Positions 61,315 to 64,000 of a stretch of DNA of 64,000 bases are shown piece by piece (position 1 is the stretch's first letter; each line of letters begins with the position of its first letter). Origin of the DNA: Heterodera schachtii (Eukaryota; Nematoda; Chromadorea; Rhabditida; Heteroderidae); the NCBI GenBank assembly GCA_023374025.1, contig SIJG01000173.1, positions 116,039-180,038 on the forward strand, written 5' to 3'. The notes beneath the pieces were generated by a model. That model was not told the origin of the DNA. It did no database searches and saw only the letters and a list, made by a program, of their open reading frames with translations. Both the position numbers and the translations under genes were made by a program.

Positions 61315-64000
61315 GTTTAAATAATTGGGATTATGTACAATATGAAAGTATCATATATTGCGGATGAAATATATAAATTTAATATCATAGTATAATATAA
61401 TAATGATTTTGAAGCTCTAATTATTAAATGATTGATTTTTTATTAAAAAATTTTTTTCTTTATTAATAATTTAAAAGAAATTTTATTTCCCTTTAAATAT
61501 TTAGTATACAGATAAAAGTCATATTTTTAATGGAAAGATATTAAAATACGAATTAATCAAAATGAGACGGATTAATAAGTATGTGAAATTTAAATGCACC
61601 TAAAAAAAATTCTTAACTTCGGAGAAAGGGGAGAAAAATATAGAAAACTTTATGAAATAAAAAAGGAATAAATGTATATATCGATTAAACGAAAAAGTAT
61701 TTTTAATTTATATTTTTACTTCAACTTATTAAGTGTCTTAGATTATTCGTTTTTTTAAAATAAGAATAACAGAAAAATAAAAGCAATAAAGTAGTACCGT
61801 AAATTAATAATAATTATTAAAAATAAATGAATTTGTGGGCGTTAATAAATTTATTTTTATATTTACAAAAATCCAAGCTTGATGAATAGACAAGAAAAAA
61901 TAAATAAACAATGTAAATACTTCCTTGCTGATTCGCACACGTAAAACCTGGATTCTGTTATTTTGAAAAAATATTATTATAAGGAAAATAAAAATTATTA
62001 TTCTTGTAAACAAAAGAGTAAAAAATTCAGAAATTTTAAAAAGGATTGAAAATTTTTAACTGGATAAGAAGAGTAATATTTAATTTAATAATAATTTAAA
62101 GAGAGTAAATAGATTTATACTAAATTTAATATACATATTTAAGCAAAAGTTGTGAAAATATTTAGCGATCATTTCATTACAATAATATCAAGACTTTTTT
62201 TGTGATTTGAAAGTTTACCACGAGATTTACGTAGTCACGTCATATCCCCAAATGAACTCATAAACAATATTGAAAACATGATAACATGAATCATTTCAAT
62301 TTTAAAACAAATATCAAATAAATGAAATTCAGTGAGAAATATGTAGCATAATTTTATTAAAAAGAGGGTAAAGAACCATATAAGCAATTATTTGGAAAAT
62401 AGCATAATTGGGACATTAAAATTTATTTTATTGATAAAAAATTAAATTATTTTTAATTTAAAATTTATAAGAAAATAATAATTAACAAATTCGTTTTTAA
62501 TGAGGCAATTTAAAAAAAATGTTTGACTGGACAAGAGAATTAAAAAATACACTAATTATTAATTTATTTCTGGATGAGAAATAATAAATGACAAAATAAT
62601 TACAAAGAATTTAACGTTTTTAAGTCAAAATTTGAAGCTTCAAATCATTTCACCTTCTTTGAATCCAAGTGCGACGAGCCCAGTACAATTTATTACAGAA
62701 ATTAATGCTAAAATCGTAAAAAATTCAAAATTTAATGTATTTTTTAATATTATTTAAATTTTTATATTTTTAATTTGTGCATGAAATAATATGATATTTA
62801 TTGAGTTGTTGCTTCGTATTTATAATTGTTTTATTTAAATTAGTTTTCATTATTTGAATTTTAATTTTATGAATAAAAATAATAATATTTTCATTAATAA
62901 TTTTTATTTTTTGCTGTTTAATTTGAATATATAAGATAATTATATCTTCTTGACTTTCGCGATGATCGATTTATAATTTTCATTTAGGCTTTTTATTCTT
63001 CTGCAGTAAAATGTTAACTTTTTTTAAATAGAAAATTCGTTTATTTTTATTTGCAATTCTAATTTTTTAATTTTTTATTATTTTATTGATTAAAAAAAAT
63101 AATTGTAAATTAGCTTATAATTTTAAATTTTTCATTTTTCTAACTTTTATTTTCTTCAGTTTTTATTTAATTATTAAAGATAGCTTTAATTTTATTGTCA
63201 TATTCATTAATAAAGTCGACAATAAGTTAAATTAATTAATTATCCGTTTATATGAGTTACTTACTTACTATGTATAAAATTACACACAAACGGCTTATTG
63301 GTGTGTTATTAGCTATACATAAAATACCGCACATTTATTCGAGAAAGACATAATTACCATGTAAATTTTATTATTTCTTATATGGGTACCAAATCCATAT
63401 TTTTTCGTAGACTGTGGTGGCCTGAAACGCACGAAAATAATGTTTTTAGCTTGATTTAAGCTTATAGTGTGCTTTTAGCATTAATTCCTTATGACATTAA
63501 CCAAACAAAATGCCGTGAAACTAAGGGACATTTAGTTCTGCTCAGTAATTGGTATGGCGCTGCAAAATTTAGACTGGGCGCCACAAATGTCGGCCAATTG
63601 AAAAGCTATGGGGTAATGAAAACCTTGCGTTTCTTTTTCTCTCATTTTGCTAACTATTTTCACTAACTACTACAGTCGAAAAACATTCACTAAAAATTGT
63701 AGGTTAATTTGAATTCAAATAAATAATTTGTTTTCTTTATAATTTTTGAAATAAATAAAGGTATAATTTAAATTTTTCTTTTTCATAAGCGTGGTATCTT
63801 CCATTCTCTACTGATAATTCCAATGCTTCGAGAGCTAGCCATTTTTTTCATTTTTTATAGAATAATTAAACAATACGTTTTTTAAAAACTAAATCAGATT
63901 TAATATTTTAACGCTGGTACTAATGAAGTTATTGTGAATGTGTCATAATTTAAATTGATTCTGATGAATCATTTATAATTAAAAACTTTATTTTTTTATG
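61315..64000. other. AT-rich stretch to window end
   Basis: No gene called. The A-rich to T-rich switch is near 62.72 kb. The segment 63,270-63,680 is less AT-rich and contains a 65-codon frame (63,469-63,666) with no recognised domain; it might be an exon of a gene that continues elsewhere, but nothing supports that. Confidence 0.5.
63269..63321 (+). other. Bulged 53-nt hairpin
   Basis: TATGTATA pairs with TATACATA at the base. After an internal loop, ACACAC pairs with GTGTGT near a 13-base apical loop. Shape and length resemble a small-RNA precursor, but this is unproven. Confidence 0.25.

Noticed and set aside
63469..63666. 65-codon open frame as a real exon
   Set aside because: Composition is slightly better than background, but there is no domain, splice context or neighbour to support it.
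1..64000. CRISPR array or bacterial operon
   Set aside because: The tandem repeats have no unique spacers of constant length, and short spliceosomal introns and transposon types show a eukaryotic genome.

Overview
The window is eukaryotic and very AT-rich, at roughly four-fifths A+T by eye. It has few genes, many transposon relics and several tandem-repeat blocks. Three things suggest a nematode: canonical 41-46 bp GT-AG introns in several reading frames; an Argonaute PAZ-domain fragment that resembles the worm-specific (WAGO-like) Argonautes; and a CENP-B/pogo-type transposase with equally tiny introns. No species marker (rRNA, SL RNA or a conserved housekeeping gene) is present, so the lineage is an inference.

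Layout. 1-4.5 kb: AT-rich, gene-free. 4.55-7.05 kb: a 1,087-bp hAT-type non-autonomous element with G-rich arms and a perfect 8-bp target-site duplication, next to a decayed pogo-like transposase on the minus strand whose apparent frameshifts are two short introns. 6.7-18.2 kb: AT-rich background with dispersed copies of a 'GGCAC/GTGCC' repeat family. 18.25-20.3 kb: the only convincing gene island. It holds an orphan Argonaute PAZ fragment (minus) broken by a 26-bp tandem duplication, a divergent plus-strand relic resembling the Polinton-associated F54H12.2-like family, and two small spliced genes of unknown function in tandem on the minus strand. 20.4-21.3 kb: a tandem array of tRNA-like units with A and B boxes and several TGACGTCA palindromes. 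21.3-36.8 kb: AT desert with a few isolated hairpins and palindromes. 36.8-38.8 kb: a GC-rich island of three adjacent tandem repeats. 39.0-39.15 kb: a 96-bp palindrome with 47-bp arms. 39.1-40.7 kb and 54.7-55.4 kb: diverged copies of one sequence in inverted orientation, each ending inward in a conserved CCAAT/GC-box-like block. 41.26-41.44 kb: a 14-bp minisatellite. 42.4-47.7 kb: a satellite of about 87-bp monomers with a 1,042-bp higher-order repeat, flanked by units rich in GNA-loop mini-hairpins. 47.7-64 kb: AT desert with a GTGCC-repeat copy and a 200-bp hAT-type MITE with a perfect 8-bp duplication.

There is little sign of genes working together. The two spliced minus-strand genes are 88 bp apart and could be co-transcribed. 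The PAZ fragment and the plus-strand relic share a 226-bp divergent intergenic region containing a 14-bp palindrome and an E-box. Most of the window reads as heterochromatin-like repeat territory around one small gene island. The most unusual signals are the mini-hairpin family whose stems appear kept by compensating changes, the PAZ-only Argonaute remnant, the TATA-bearing higher-order satellite, and the block-wise A/T strand asymmetry.
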